A DNA stretch of 48,578 nt. It comes from Strigomonas culicis (taxonomy: Eukaryota > Euglenozoa > Kinetoplastea > Trypanosomatida > Trypanosomatidae). Positions 31,101 to 38,664 of the stretch are shown piece after piece (the first letter of the stretch is position 1; each line of letters begins with the position of its first letter). A model generated the notes under the pieces. It was not told where the DNA came from. It worked only from the letters and a program-made list of their open reading frames with translations, and searched no databases. Where the stretch lies: contig AUXH01000066.1 in assembly GCA_000482145.1 (NCBI GenBank), forward strand, positions 1-48,578, in the 5' to 3' direction. The position numbers and the translations under genes were made by a program.

Positions 31101-31903
31101 TGATGATGATTATTGTTGTGATTGGCGATAAATAAAGAAAAGCGCGTCTGGAAAATGGGAAACAGACTTCGCTGGAAGAGACCGAACAGAACCGTCTGGA
31201 CAATCGTTTCCATTTTTTCTGCTTCGTAGTGTATGTCGATTAAAGACAGACCGCTTTTTGGATTCTCTTTCTCTTCATTACTATCATGGTTATGCTGTGT
31301 GGGCTGTCCTTCTGTCCATAGGAAATACAGTAAGGCATCGCACAGGTTGGCATAATAGGTTTCAGAGGCAAACATACACGACCTTTGGTGGTAACTCTCA
31401 TCCTCCAAGAATTCATCCACAATCGCTAACTCTCCCTTCTGATTATTCTTATTACTTATATCCAAATGATGACCTACTTGATTCCTATTCCGCTTTGCCA
31501 ACTGCTCCTGCGCGCGGTGCGCTTCTAAAAAGTGAAACAGGGCGTTGTTAAGTTTATCAGGAAACGTCCACAGGAGACGGGTGCGTTCCATCAGGATGCT
31601 GAGATCCAAGTCTTTGTTGTATAAACTACTATCAATATTATTATGCATATTACTTTGTAATAACGATAATGTATATAAGAACTTGGAATTGGTTCGTATG
31701 GCTTTTTTATCTTCTTTATTTGGCTGTAATGTGTTGATGCTGACATTTTCGTATAATTGAAACTGGTTTTCTGTTTCTTCTAAAAAGGAAGGCAATGAGA
31801 GGATCTTGTCTTTATTATTTTGCAGTTTGGAAATTGTTTGATGGATGAGATCAAATAGATCATTATTATTGTTATTATTACTGTTTTCTGTTTCTGAAAT
31901 CAT
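28130..31903 (-). CDS. Large helical protein, possible TEL2/TELO2 orthologue, 1257 aa
   Basis: Mostly alpha-helical, with no membrane segment clear of doubt. The tentative link is to TEL2/TELO2, the HEAT-repeat scaffold of the TTT complex that matures PIKK kinases. Two blocks fit the TELO2 C-terminal domain in order. The first is FGIFQRTAVIRSVRKAVLFLS (about 890-910), like the QR.DIL..L..AA..LS helix. The second begins at about 1015: AAFFFSVFIEKM, then SEILKTYLVLFQVI and HYIAVFVYMLRQH followed by VQVRKLVWMVIGELM, like the GHFFFPLL...VLGRL..TL.....LE...A.R.H....VR..LL. series. This is pattern memory, not a search. Acidic, Ser and poly-Q inserts separate the blocks. The N-terminal third is Asn/Lys-rich with AT-rich codons, unlike the rest. 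The start is ATG at 31903 and the stop is TGA. Confidence 0.85.
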   Translation of the reverse strand: MISETENSNNNNNNDLFDLIHQTISKLQNNKDKILSLPSFLEETENQFQLYENVSINTLQPNKEDKKAIRTNSKFLYTLSLLQSNMHNNIDSSLYNKDLDLSILMERTRLLWTFPDKLNNALFHFLEAHRAQEQLAKRNRNQVGHHLDISNKNNQKGELAIVDEFLEDESYHQRSCMFASETYYANLCDALLYFLWTEGQPTQHNHDSNEEKENPKSGLSLIDIHYEAEKMETIVQTVLFGLFQRSLFPIFQTRFSLFIANHNNNHHHNQYHPCMLFILRFVTQCVYEYVFMVSAPQQQKGGRFVTSLKRKTQMLAAQEQTRFLENNATISNKEEEEKGEENKKANKKVWNEWLLFLLSQFASASSASASSDVHQKRNIHVLNDYCLSTLEPLLHAFASAQTNTTTHKDGDDADSKLLLFEKEMFISLFCTVPFLPEARLTRPVIRYVFKTFLRVFFGAPRPKEEDNNNNSNNKLNNLELKVFFYVFERWGSDVSFARGNAHQNEALKHAMLYLLFYANYYHNSPTARADKTAAATHLSFFQANPSLLPFLLNGISIRLSTTDKNDSAVRKEDAMSVAAAFSLLFVGDSATNQHSEIIESFLKEGTPFLRLLERWLAAEEGENDADSIAAVGPRAPSYFSVHHWEQYKQTMGQSQKATDTSTRGARREVKPLSLQRQVAHQQQHDLTSGGGFPVNPDESFFFFVRAAPASEALPVAAYHTALHAKQREERVTAAAAPPPALATDALPSFGLTPAAAQMQQTSIHDSLQRAFHLLVGTQRKQNAQLHEIQADLRRGLLMLHAVLVKDYIEPLEAASHDDARTAGVWSAIERLAAALAPLLGALLSALLTAAIVAPPAETRELERFKRRCFVYLIVLMPKLALYHIHQFVYNSRFGIFQRTAVIRSVRKAVLFLSAVTVPPAEAAPRGPAVPAGREAAKRIYPPIASHVLSSASPVAAAGRLFDRAQEQTTQRSIIVSEGSIHTRRWGKASTERVCPSESTARRLDAKKGVNLFLHDANVAAFFFSVFIEKMEKEHFKFFQLDDPYTPSEILKTYLVLFQVIRNGKHFKNDLCEHYIAVFVYMLRQHPLVQVRKLVWMVIGELMRCWCGADPFIMVTAENQQGSPLQKQQQQQQQQQGAHRREEDGAEEDDDEEVFVVARSTYRHQSFSFSEKWMESFKYLMQLLEHERRQYKIEVAAPQGKDATSRNETMESPRPVPKPKTDYHQNVFNYYQNCASIAALVMSSLCEIVAEKEEWESV

Positions 31904-32224
31904 TGTTGAAATATATATGAAGAGAACTAACTAATCAACACTACACACACAAAAAAAAAATGTAGTTTCTGTGAATATGTAAGAATCGTACTGTTCATAT
32001 ACAAAGAATAATAAAAGCAACAGAGAGGAGAGAATGAGAGAAGAAGCGATGCTTTTTTTTTTTCCTGTGAAACCTAAACACAGAGATACATGTAAAAACA
32101 ATGAAGATAATTCATTTGTTTTGATTGTCCTGCATTTTGTTTTTATTTATTATGACTACTATTATTATTATTATTATTATTAGTATTTTGACGTACTATA
32201 CACTTTTTTTTTTTTTTGTAAGTA
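31904..32224. other. Intergenic spacer
   Basis: Contains an (ATT)n run at 32161-32181 just downstream of the TAN1-like stop, and a purine tract at about 32018-32045 that would be the polypyrimidine tract for the 1257-residue gene. No gene was seen. Confidence 0.6.
32161..32181. repeat. (ATT)n microsatellite
   Basis: About seven ATT units in the presumed 3' UTR of the TAN1-like gene. Confidence 0.8.
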
Positions 32225-33591
32225 TTACGCATCCTTGTTTTCACATGGCGAAGAGACCATGTTATGCAGTGAAAGCATCTCCGTGCCCATATTATGCAAG
32301 TTGTATTCTTTCCGGGTGGAGCCGTAGTAGTTTTTGGAAACGCTCAGGAGGCAAGTGGAGTGAAGCACCACGATATTGAGGCAATGCACAATGCTGTCCG
32401 GCGACGGGTGGCTGAGCTTCGCGAAGGGGATGTAAATGAATTTGTCAAAAGGCAGCATGCGGTCGACGATGGTGCCGAACAGCGTCTTTTTGTGCTGGTT
32501 TTCAAACGACGTGTTGTTCTTCACGTTTAAGTGGATCGTGATCTTCTCCATCCGTCGTGCGGGGGTGGGCTTCTTCAGAGGGGTCGCCTTCGTTGGCGCC
32601 GCGTCTTCCTCCGCAAGCACGGCCGGCGCCGGCAGCTGCTGTGTGAAGAAGTTGTGGGTGTCAGCGCGCACCTCCCCCACCTCCGCCCCTCCCTTCGCCG
32701 GGTACAAAAAGGGAAGTGGAACGGCAGCAGCAGCTCCACCGCCATCTCGATTTCAGACAGCGTCGGACAGCAGGTCACTTCCACGGGCGTGTACTTGAAG
32801 GCATACTTTAGCAGAAAACGTTTGTTGGTGTAGTAATCGCGAAACAGACGCTCGTTGATGTGAGAGATGAGCGCGTTCAGCACAATGGTGTGGGGCGGCA
32901 GGAGGGTTTTGTCCTTCTCTTCCTCCGCTTCTCCGCCCTTCTCCTGTTTCTTATCCTGATTGAGGTAGGCGTAAGGGCAGGTGACTGTCGGCCGCACAAC
33001 CGGCACGCGCAGCAAGAGGTAGCCCTTACAGTTCGTCTCGAGCGGCGCCAGCCATTTGTTTCTCGGCTTCCGCTTCGCGCTGCGGTCTTCGTCTTCCTCC
33101 CCCGCATCGTCGTCGTCGTCGTCGGCCGCCTCGGCACGGCTGCGCTTTTTGCCGCCCTGCGCATGGCTGTGGCTGTCGTCGGCGAGCTCGGCGGCGAGCA
33201 AGCCGGAGAGGCTGGTCGGGTGGCGCGGTGGCGCTTCCACTTCCACCTTCGTCTCCTCCGCTCCCGTGTGCTCCGCTTCCGCGTCTCCCTCCTCGGGTTT
33301 TAAAAGTGCCTCGTACATCTTCTTGTACGGCTCAACAATGGGCGCCAGGTACGCGACCAGCTCCTTCTTTGCCTTGAACGCCTCGTTGGGGTTGATGGAA
33401 AACAAGAGACCGGAGATATAGTCTTCATTCGCGTACAGCGCGTCTGTCGGTGGAAGACTGGTGTGTTGTGACCGCAGCTGATGCGGCACGAGCAGCTGCC
33501 CGTGCTCGTACCGATGGGAGTGGAAGCGTTGCGATTTATTTGCCGCCTTGTTGTGCAGTTTGTGCTTATAGGGACCTGATGATGACGACAT
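32225..33591 (-). CDS. TAN1/THUMPD1-like THUMP protein, frame disrupted at a 5-A run (about 455 aa if continuous)
   Basis: TAN1-type proteins are the tRNA-binding partners of the NAT10/Kre33 acetyltransferase and are needed for N4-acetylcytidine at position 12 of tRNA-Ser and tRNA-Leu. Signs of the family are CKGYLLLRVPVV at about 188-199 after a long acidic insert with poly-Asp, and then a THUMP-like block: KITIHLNVKNNTSF, a helix, and NYYGSTRKEYNL near the end. This matches the R-NN-(S/T) strand and the K.YNL close of TAN1. The block is in a different frame from the first 295 residues. The switch lies at the homopolymer 32706-32710, and one extra A restores a single frame from ATG 33591 to TAA 32225. 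The two frames share smooth codon usage. The family call rests on motif patterns, so it is moderate. Confidence 0.7.
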
Positions 33592-33912
33592 TCTGTGTGG
33601 TTTTATTTCTTTTTTTTATTCTTTTGTTTAGTTTATGTATTTACCCTTTCCAAACGAAAAGAGAACAGGTTAGAAAGAAAAACAGAACACACATACAAAA
33701 AAGGAAAAAAAATTGGAATGAAACAATCATGAAGAGCAACGCCCTTTACAATGTTAGTATAATTCTGTTGTCACCATGGCAATGCAAACATATACAAAAA
33801 GGAAGAAAAAAAACTAGAATACGATATTGAAATAAGAAGAAACATAAGTGAAATAATGTGACGTGTGAGAGAAATAATAATGATGGTCTTTTGTGAAGAT
33901 AATGGAATGCTA
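33592..33912. other. Intergenic spacer
   Basis: AT-rich; short A/G-rich runs are present but there is no long GA tract. No gene was seen. Confidence 0.55.
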
Positions 33913-36006
33913 TTACTGCTTCTTCTTCTCTGTCTCGACTGTTTCTGCTGTTCCCTCGTTAACGTCTTCCTTCTTTTCATTGTTATTGTTATTACTATTG
34001 GCCGCAGCCATTCGTTGGAGCTGCTTGATCCACTTCTTGTTCATCGATGCCGCATTGTAAATGCAAAGGGCTACATAGCCGAGCAGGCAGATAGACAGCG
34101 GCAGCACGGAGTAAAAATAGTGGAAGGAAGGGTAAATAAACACCACGTAGTGGATCGAAAAGAAGAGCATGTGGCACAGCAGCTGCGACACCGCGAAGAA
34201 GAAGGTGGAGGGCAGCCGCTCCGTGCCACAACACGTCACAAAGCGGTACGGCAGGCCCTTGAAACCACCAGGCGGGTGCTCCATCATCCACGTGTAGGCG
34301 GTCATGCGCTGTGAGAGATCCCCACCCGCGCCCTCCGCCAGCGTCGTGGTGGGCGGTATCGCAGGCGGCTCCCCCATCCGCCGGCGGTGCTGCTGCTCTC
34401 GCTGCCGCCGCTGGCGCCGCTCGCGGACGCCGCGGCGGTACTCGTGGAAGGTGTGGTAACTGAACTGCCACACCGCGAACATGAAGAGGTGGAGGCAGAG
34501 CAGCGTCACGTAGGTGACGTTCTGCTGCAGCTCGTGGCAGAGCGTGCCGTCGCCGCAGAGGGCCTCGATCTGATACTTCTGCGCGTAGTTGGCAAAGATG
34601 GAGATCACCTGCTGCCGCTCGGCGGGCGACAGCGACGAGAGGTGGAAGTCCTCCGGCGTGTGGTTCGCTCCCGCCGCGGCATACCCGCCACCCACACTCC
34701 CCCCCTGCTGCAACATGTAGCGCCGCAGAAAGTCCGGCGTCAGCTTCGTCGTGCTGTTCAGGCTGCGGAACAAAAACGGCTGCAGGGATATGCGGTGGAT
34801 GAAGACTTTCTGCATGAAGAGATAGAGCCCCGGGACGATGCGCTGCGCGGAGCTCTGTGTGGTCAGCGCCATCCGTGCGGCCCGCTCGACGAGCGCGACG
34901 GGGTCCACGACACTCAGTTCCTTCCGCGCGGTGGTGAAGAGAATGTGCAGAAACAGAATCTGTATGATGGCGGGGAAGAGGTGGAGATAGCAGCTCGACA
35001 TGCGGTCCGCGCTGTGGAAGAGCAGCGCGTTCCGCCACATCCAAATCGCGCCGAGGATCGGCCCGAAGGCGCCCGCGAAGAGCATGAAGAAAAGAAAAAA
35101 AGTTTGGACGAACTGGACGTCCGTCAGGTTCGATAGAGCGTAGTGAATTGTGTAGACTTTCACTTGCTGTGGGAGGTAAATGCCATCCGGAAGAGAGAGG
35201 CGGAACGAGGACTCCGCGGCAGACCCCGCGTGGAGAAAAGGGATCCCCTGCTGACAGAAGGAGGTGAGGGTGTGGTGCTGCGGCTGCGCGTACCGCGCCT
35301 GCTGCTCCAGCCGCAGCTGCGTGCGGTTCGCAAAAAGAACGTACTGCGCGCGCTGCGGCAGGTACGACTTCCAGGAGAAGAGGGGCGCCTCCGCGTAGCG
35401 GACATCGACGAGCCGCCAGACGAGAAACGCAACGAGACAGGCGTTGTGAAAGTAACAGTAATCGAGGAAAAAGTAGTGCATGCCGTTCTTGCGATAGTAC
35501 ACGTATTTCTGCAGCATGAACACAAGGAGACCGATGACGTACACCCACACAATCACGTCCACCATATGACACGCGAGGCGATCGCCGATGAGGGTGCCGC
35601 TGTCGGAGAGATCCATCAGACTGTACGCGGCGTCGGCCGCCCCCTCATCCGCGGAGTTCGTGAGCGCAGGGCGTGGATCGGCGGCCGGCGGCGGCGGCGC
35701 GCCCACGTGCGGGAAGGAAATCGTGAAGAGTGTTTTTTGCATCTCATCGTTGTTCACCACCCGTGTGTAGGGCGGCGAGCACGGCCGCTGCCCATCGCAC
35801 GGACGACCGGGCGGTGCAGCGCTCTGCGAGGGGTGCCCCGACGCCGCCGAGGTGGTTGGCGGCTCTGGCCCGGAGACATCCGGGTTATTCGAAAAGATGT
35901 ACGGACACGTGGTGATGTCGTAGAAGGAGGCCGCGACCATACATGTGAAGAAGAGAGTGAAAGTGCAGTTGAAGAAGTACTCTCGTTTTGAGAAACGATG
36001 GTCCAT
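33913..36006 (-). CDS. GPC1: Glycerophosphocholine acyltransferase GPC1 family membrane protein, 697 aa
   Basis: GPC1 enzymes re-acylate glycerophosphocholine with acyl-CoA to lysophosphatidylcholine, closing a phosphatidylcholine deacylation-reacylation cycle at the endoplasmic reticulum. Two family hallmarks are visible. YRKNGMHYFFLDYCYFHN (about 168-186) corresponds to the YR..WHY...D.CY..N motif. WRNALLFHSADRMSSCYLHLFP (about 324-345) corresponds to the WRNSLVFHSLDK..S..IH..P motif. Multiple hydrophobic helices surround them, and the last ones (SQLLCHMLFFSIHYVVF and VLPLSICLLGYVAL) close the domain. The protein is longer than yeast GPC1 because of hydrophilic inserts (about 38-75 and 390-480) and a charged Asn/Glu/Lys tail. 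The start is ATG at 36006 and the stop is TAA. Confidence 0.85.
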   Translation of the reverse strand: MDHRFSKREYFFNCTFTLFFTCMVAASFYDITTCPYIFSNNPDVSGPEPPTTSAASGHPSQSAAPPGRPCDGQRPCSPPYTRVVNNDEMQKTLFTISFPHVGAPPPPAADPRPALTNSADEGAADAAYSLMDLSDSGTLIGDRLACHMVDVIVWVYVIGLLVFMLQKYVYYRKNGMHYFFLDYCYFHNACLVAFLVWRLVDVRYAEAPLFSWKSYLPQRAQYVLFANRTQLRLEQQARYAQPQHHTLTSFCQQGIPFLHAGSAAESSFRLSLPDGIYLPQQVKVYTIHYALSNLTDVQFVQTFFLFFMLFAGAFGPILGAIWMWRNALLFHSADRMSSCYLHLFPAIIQILFLHILFTTARKELSVVDPVALVERAARMALTTQSSAQRIVPGLYLFMQKVFIHRISLQPFLFRSLNSTTKLTPDFLRRYMLQQGGSVGGGYAAAGANHTPEDFHLSSLSPAERQQVISIFANYAQKYQIEALCGDGTLCHELQQNVTYVTLLCLHLFMFAVWQFSYHTFHEYRRGVRERRQRRQREQQHRRRMGEPPAIPPTTTLAEGAGGDLSQRMTAYTWMMEHPPGGFKGLPYRFVTCCGTERLPSTFFFAVSQLLCHMLFFSIHYVVFIYPSFHYFYSVLPLSICLLGYVALCIYNAASMNKKWIKQLQRMAAANSNNNNNEKKEDVNEGTAETVETEKKKQ

Positions 36007-36580
36007 CTTCTAACTCTTTTTTTTTCCTTTCGTGTGTGTGTGTGTGTGAGACAGCGCGTAATACAGTAGATTTAAACTGAGAAGAAGAGATACAAAGAAA
36101 AAGAGGGAATGCTATGGATAGACAAGTGCTACTGCTAATAAAAAGCGTGTGTGAGAGCATATCAATAACACACCTATACAGGATAAAGGACATAGAAGCA
36201 AATGGTAACTGCATCGTATTCGTAGTATACTCTACGCATTCATCAAGTGCATATCGAAGTCTTAATTTTTTTTAAAAATAACGATATGTACAAATATATA
36301 TATATAGAGAGAGAGTGCGCGCGAAAGGCATCTATTTTTGTTCACTTTTTTAATAATAACACTGGTGGCCATGTATGTGCCGGATAACGATTCGGCAAAA
36401 AAAAAAACCAATGGCAACGATCGCAACACGAACACACAGCAGTTCGGTGTGCCTCCGTAAGCGGAAAAACCAAACACAACATACATGAAAAAAGGGAAGC
36501 AATTTTTCCTTCTTCGTCATTATTATATATATTTTTTTTGGCTCTCATTCCATTCTGGTTTATTTCTTTTCGATGGCAAC
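36007..36580. other. Intergenic spacer
   Basis: Contains a short (GT)n run at about 36036-36049 and a purine tract at about 36078-36110 as a candidate polypyrimidine tract for GPC1. A TA/GA-rich piece lies at 36293-36315. No gene was seen. Confidence 0.6.
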
Positions 36581-38068
36581 TCAATCAATCTGAGCGTCCT
36601 TGATGACCGAGCGGATCACATTAGTGATCACCGACCCCAGCACCATGAAGATGCCCAGACCAGAGCGGAACACCACCAACGCGTTGAGCTGGCTCAGCTC
36701 GAAGGCAATCCCTAAGAAGGGCACCACCGTGAAGAGCGCGGTGGCGAGCGACCGGCGCGGCATGAGGGGCGTGATGCACAGCGTGAAGATGAAGAGGCAG
36801 CTGCTGAGTAGCTCCACCTGTGCGACAAGGGCCTGGTAGATCTGGAAGAGCGACGCGCCCTCGCGCGTCGTGAAGATGGGCGGGTGGGCACTCACCAGCG
36901 CCGCGCGCCGCACTGCCAACAGCTGCGCCATTGTCATGGCCTGCGCCTCCACCGCGGCTGACGCCGCCGCCGACGGCGGCGCGGAGAAGAGAGAGAGCGA
37001 CAGCCGCGTGCGCAGCGCGGGGTCGAAGGAGAAGCACGGCAGCGCGAAGACGCCGACGAGGAGGAGAGCGAGGCGCGCCAGGCGGCGGAAGAGCACGCCG
37101 CGCTGCCGCAGCCCCACTTCCTGCAGCAGGTCATCCCGGTTCGCCGCGTACCACGCTTGAAACGCGGGCGTCTCAAACAGCTGGTGCAGCTCCCGTCGCG
37201 TGTGCAGCTGTGTCTGCAGTTCGTACGCCTGCCGCCGCTTCACCATCTCCACAAAGCGCTGCACGTGTTCGTTCAGCGTCAGCACCCGCGGCGGGGCGTC
37301 CGTGTAGAAGACCTCGCCGCTGCGGATCGCACCCGCCAGCGCGCGCGCGTTGCCCCCCGCGCCCTCCTCTTCTTCCGCGTGGTACCCCTTCGCACCCATC
37401 ACGCGCGACACCCACGCCGTGAAGGCGGTGTGCTGCTGCGGCCCTTTCCGGCCGCCGCCGTCCACGCACTCCAACAGCACGGCCGGCACCCCCTGCGACG
37501 GCCGCTCGCCAGCGCGCGCGCGAATCTGCCGCCCAACCACAACGAGCGGCTCCTCCTCCTCCTCCTCTTCATCTCTGGCCGCGGTGGGGCCGCTGCCGCT
37601 GCCACCGGAGAAGAGGCAGGCGAGGAGGCAGAAGGGAAAGCCCATTCCACCGCCACCACCACTCGCAGCAGCAGCAGCAGCGCTGTCACGCGATGGCCGC
37701 GACGTTGCCTTGTCGCTGAAGTCGTCATCCAACGTCCGGTTCGGACTCGGGATCGGCCCGGGGCTCTCGCTCCCGACCTCTTCCTCGTTGTTGTTGTTGT
37801 TGTTGTTGTCGTCGCCATCCAGCCGCTCGTCGGCCCTGTGGCTGTGGCGCTGGCTGCCACGGCTGGTGGACGCGCGCATCGCAGCGAGGGCGGCTTCCGC
37901 CTCCAGGAGCTGCGCGCGGGTCTCGGGAGCGTACAGGACGCGAATGTACTTACACACCGGCTGGACACAGACGAAGACGATGCTGGTGATCAGCGCAGCG
38001 CCGACAACCGCAAACTTCGCCGCGGTGAAGTTAAATAAAAAGGAGATGAGAAGGCTAAACAGACTCAT
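36581..38068 (-). CDS. Unknown multi-pass membrane protein, 495 aa
   Basis: Not recognised. Hydrophobic segments are the N-terminal pair (about 3-14 and 17-42, FAVVGAALITSIVFVCV), one at about 329-347 (LARLALLLVGVFALPCF), and a C-terminal series at about 419-435, 443-460 and 468-484 (GLGIFMVLGSVITNVI). Between the N-terminal and later segments lies a long soluble loop with poly-Asn, Ser/Ala/Gly and acidic runs. This loop also contains a more ordered helix, with AYELQTQLHTRRELHQLF and FQAWYAANRDDLLQEVGLRQR, just before the third membrane segment. The overall plan (N-terminal anchor, soluble loop, C-terminal hairpins) suggests an endomembrane protein. The start is ATG at 38068 and the stop is TGA. 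Confidence 0.8.
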   Translation of the reverse strand: MSLFSLLISFLFNFTAAKFAVVGAALITSIVFVCVQPVCKYIRVLYAPETRAQLLEAEAALAAMRASTSRGSQRHSHRADERLDGDDNNNNNNNEEEVGSESPGPIPSPNRTLDDDFSDKATSRPSRDSAAAAAASGGGGGMGFPFCLLACLFSGGSGSGPTAARDEEEEEEEPLVVVGRQIRARAGERPSQGVPAVLLECVDGGGRKGPQQHTAFTAWVSRVMGAKGYHAEEEEGAGGNARALAGAIRSGEVFYTDAPPRVLTLNEHVQRFVEMVKRRQAYELQTQLHTRRELHQLFETPAFQAWYAANRDDLLQEVGLRQRGVLFRRLARLALLLVGVFALPCFSFDPALRTRLSLSLFSAPPSAAASAAVEAQAMTMAQLLAVRRAALVSAHPPIFTTREGASLFQIYQALVAQVELLSSCLFIFTLCITPLMPRRSLATALFTVVPFLGIAFELSQLNALVVFRSGLGIFMVLGSVITNVIRSVIKDAQID

Positions 38069-38664
38069 TTTTTCTCTCCTTTTTCCTTTTTTTTTGTCTT
38101 ATAATGCCTCACTGCTAATGATGACCGTAGTTTCTTCTATTCTCTCTCTATATATATTTTCCTTTTAGTTCCATCAGAAGAGAAAGAGAAGAGAAACCTG
38201 TATATATGAAGGTCATCGAAAGAATCCAATATGTACGTATCTTTTTTTTTTTTCGCTTCAAACAGCATCATACTCTGCAAACATAGACGCAAGTCCTTCC
38301 CTTTTTCATTCGTTAGTGGTTCTATTCAATAGAATCAGACAAGACCATTTCTAGTTTGTTTTTAGTATTCATGAAGCATAAAGAAATACGTTATGAGATT
38401 TATCGTTTCAAGGATGAAACGTAGACATTTGGGTACTCATATCCAGTTCAAATATATGCATATACGTACCACAATGGACAATGTAAAAGGAATAATGATA
38501 AACCAAAAATAAAGGAAATGGGAATAAAGGAGATCTTTTGATAAGTAAATTAATATTCTTTTTTTTTATTTTCTTTTTTTTTCTTTACATTGAAGTATAG
38601 TTTTCTTTTTTTCAGTTTTTTGTTTTTATATTTTTCATTTTTGTATAGTTTGCTTGTTTCTAAA
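38069..38664. other. Intergenic spacer
   Basis: A purine tract at about 38172-38197 is the likely polypyrimidine tract for the membrane-protein gene. The rest is AT-rich without coding signal. Confidence 0.6.

Noticed and set aside
32700..32715. Programmed -1 frameshift in the TAN1-like gene
   Set aside because: The bases around the joint do not form an X-XXY-YYZ heptamer in the upstream frame, and TAN1 is not known to use recoding.
26209..33591. Calling the disrupted genes pseudogenes
   Set aside because: Each has a single one-base break at a homopolymer, with intact codon bias on both sides and no other lesion, which fits sequence error or slippage better than decay.
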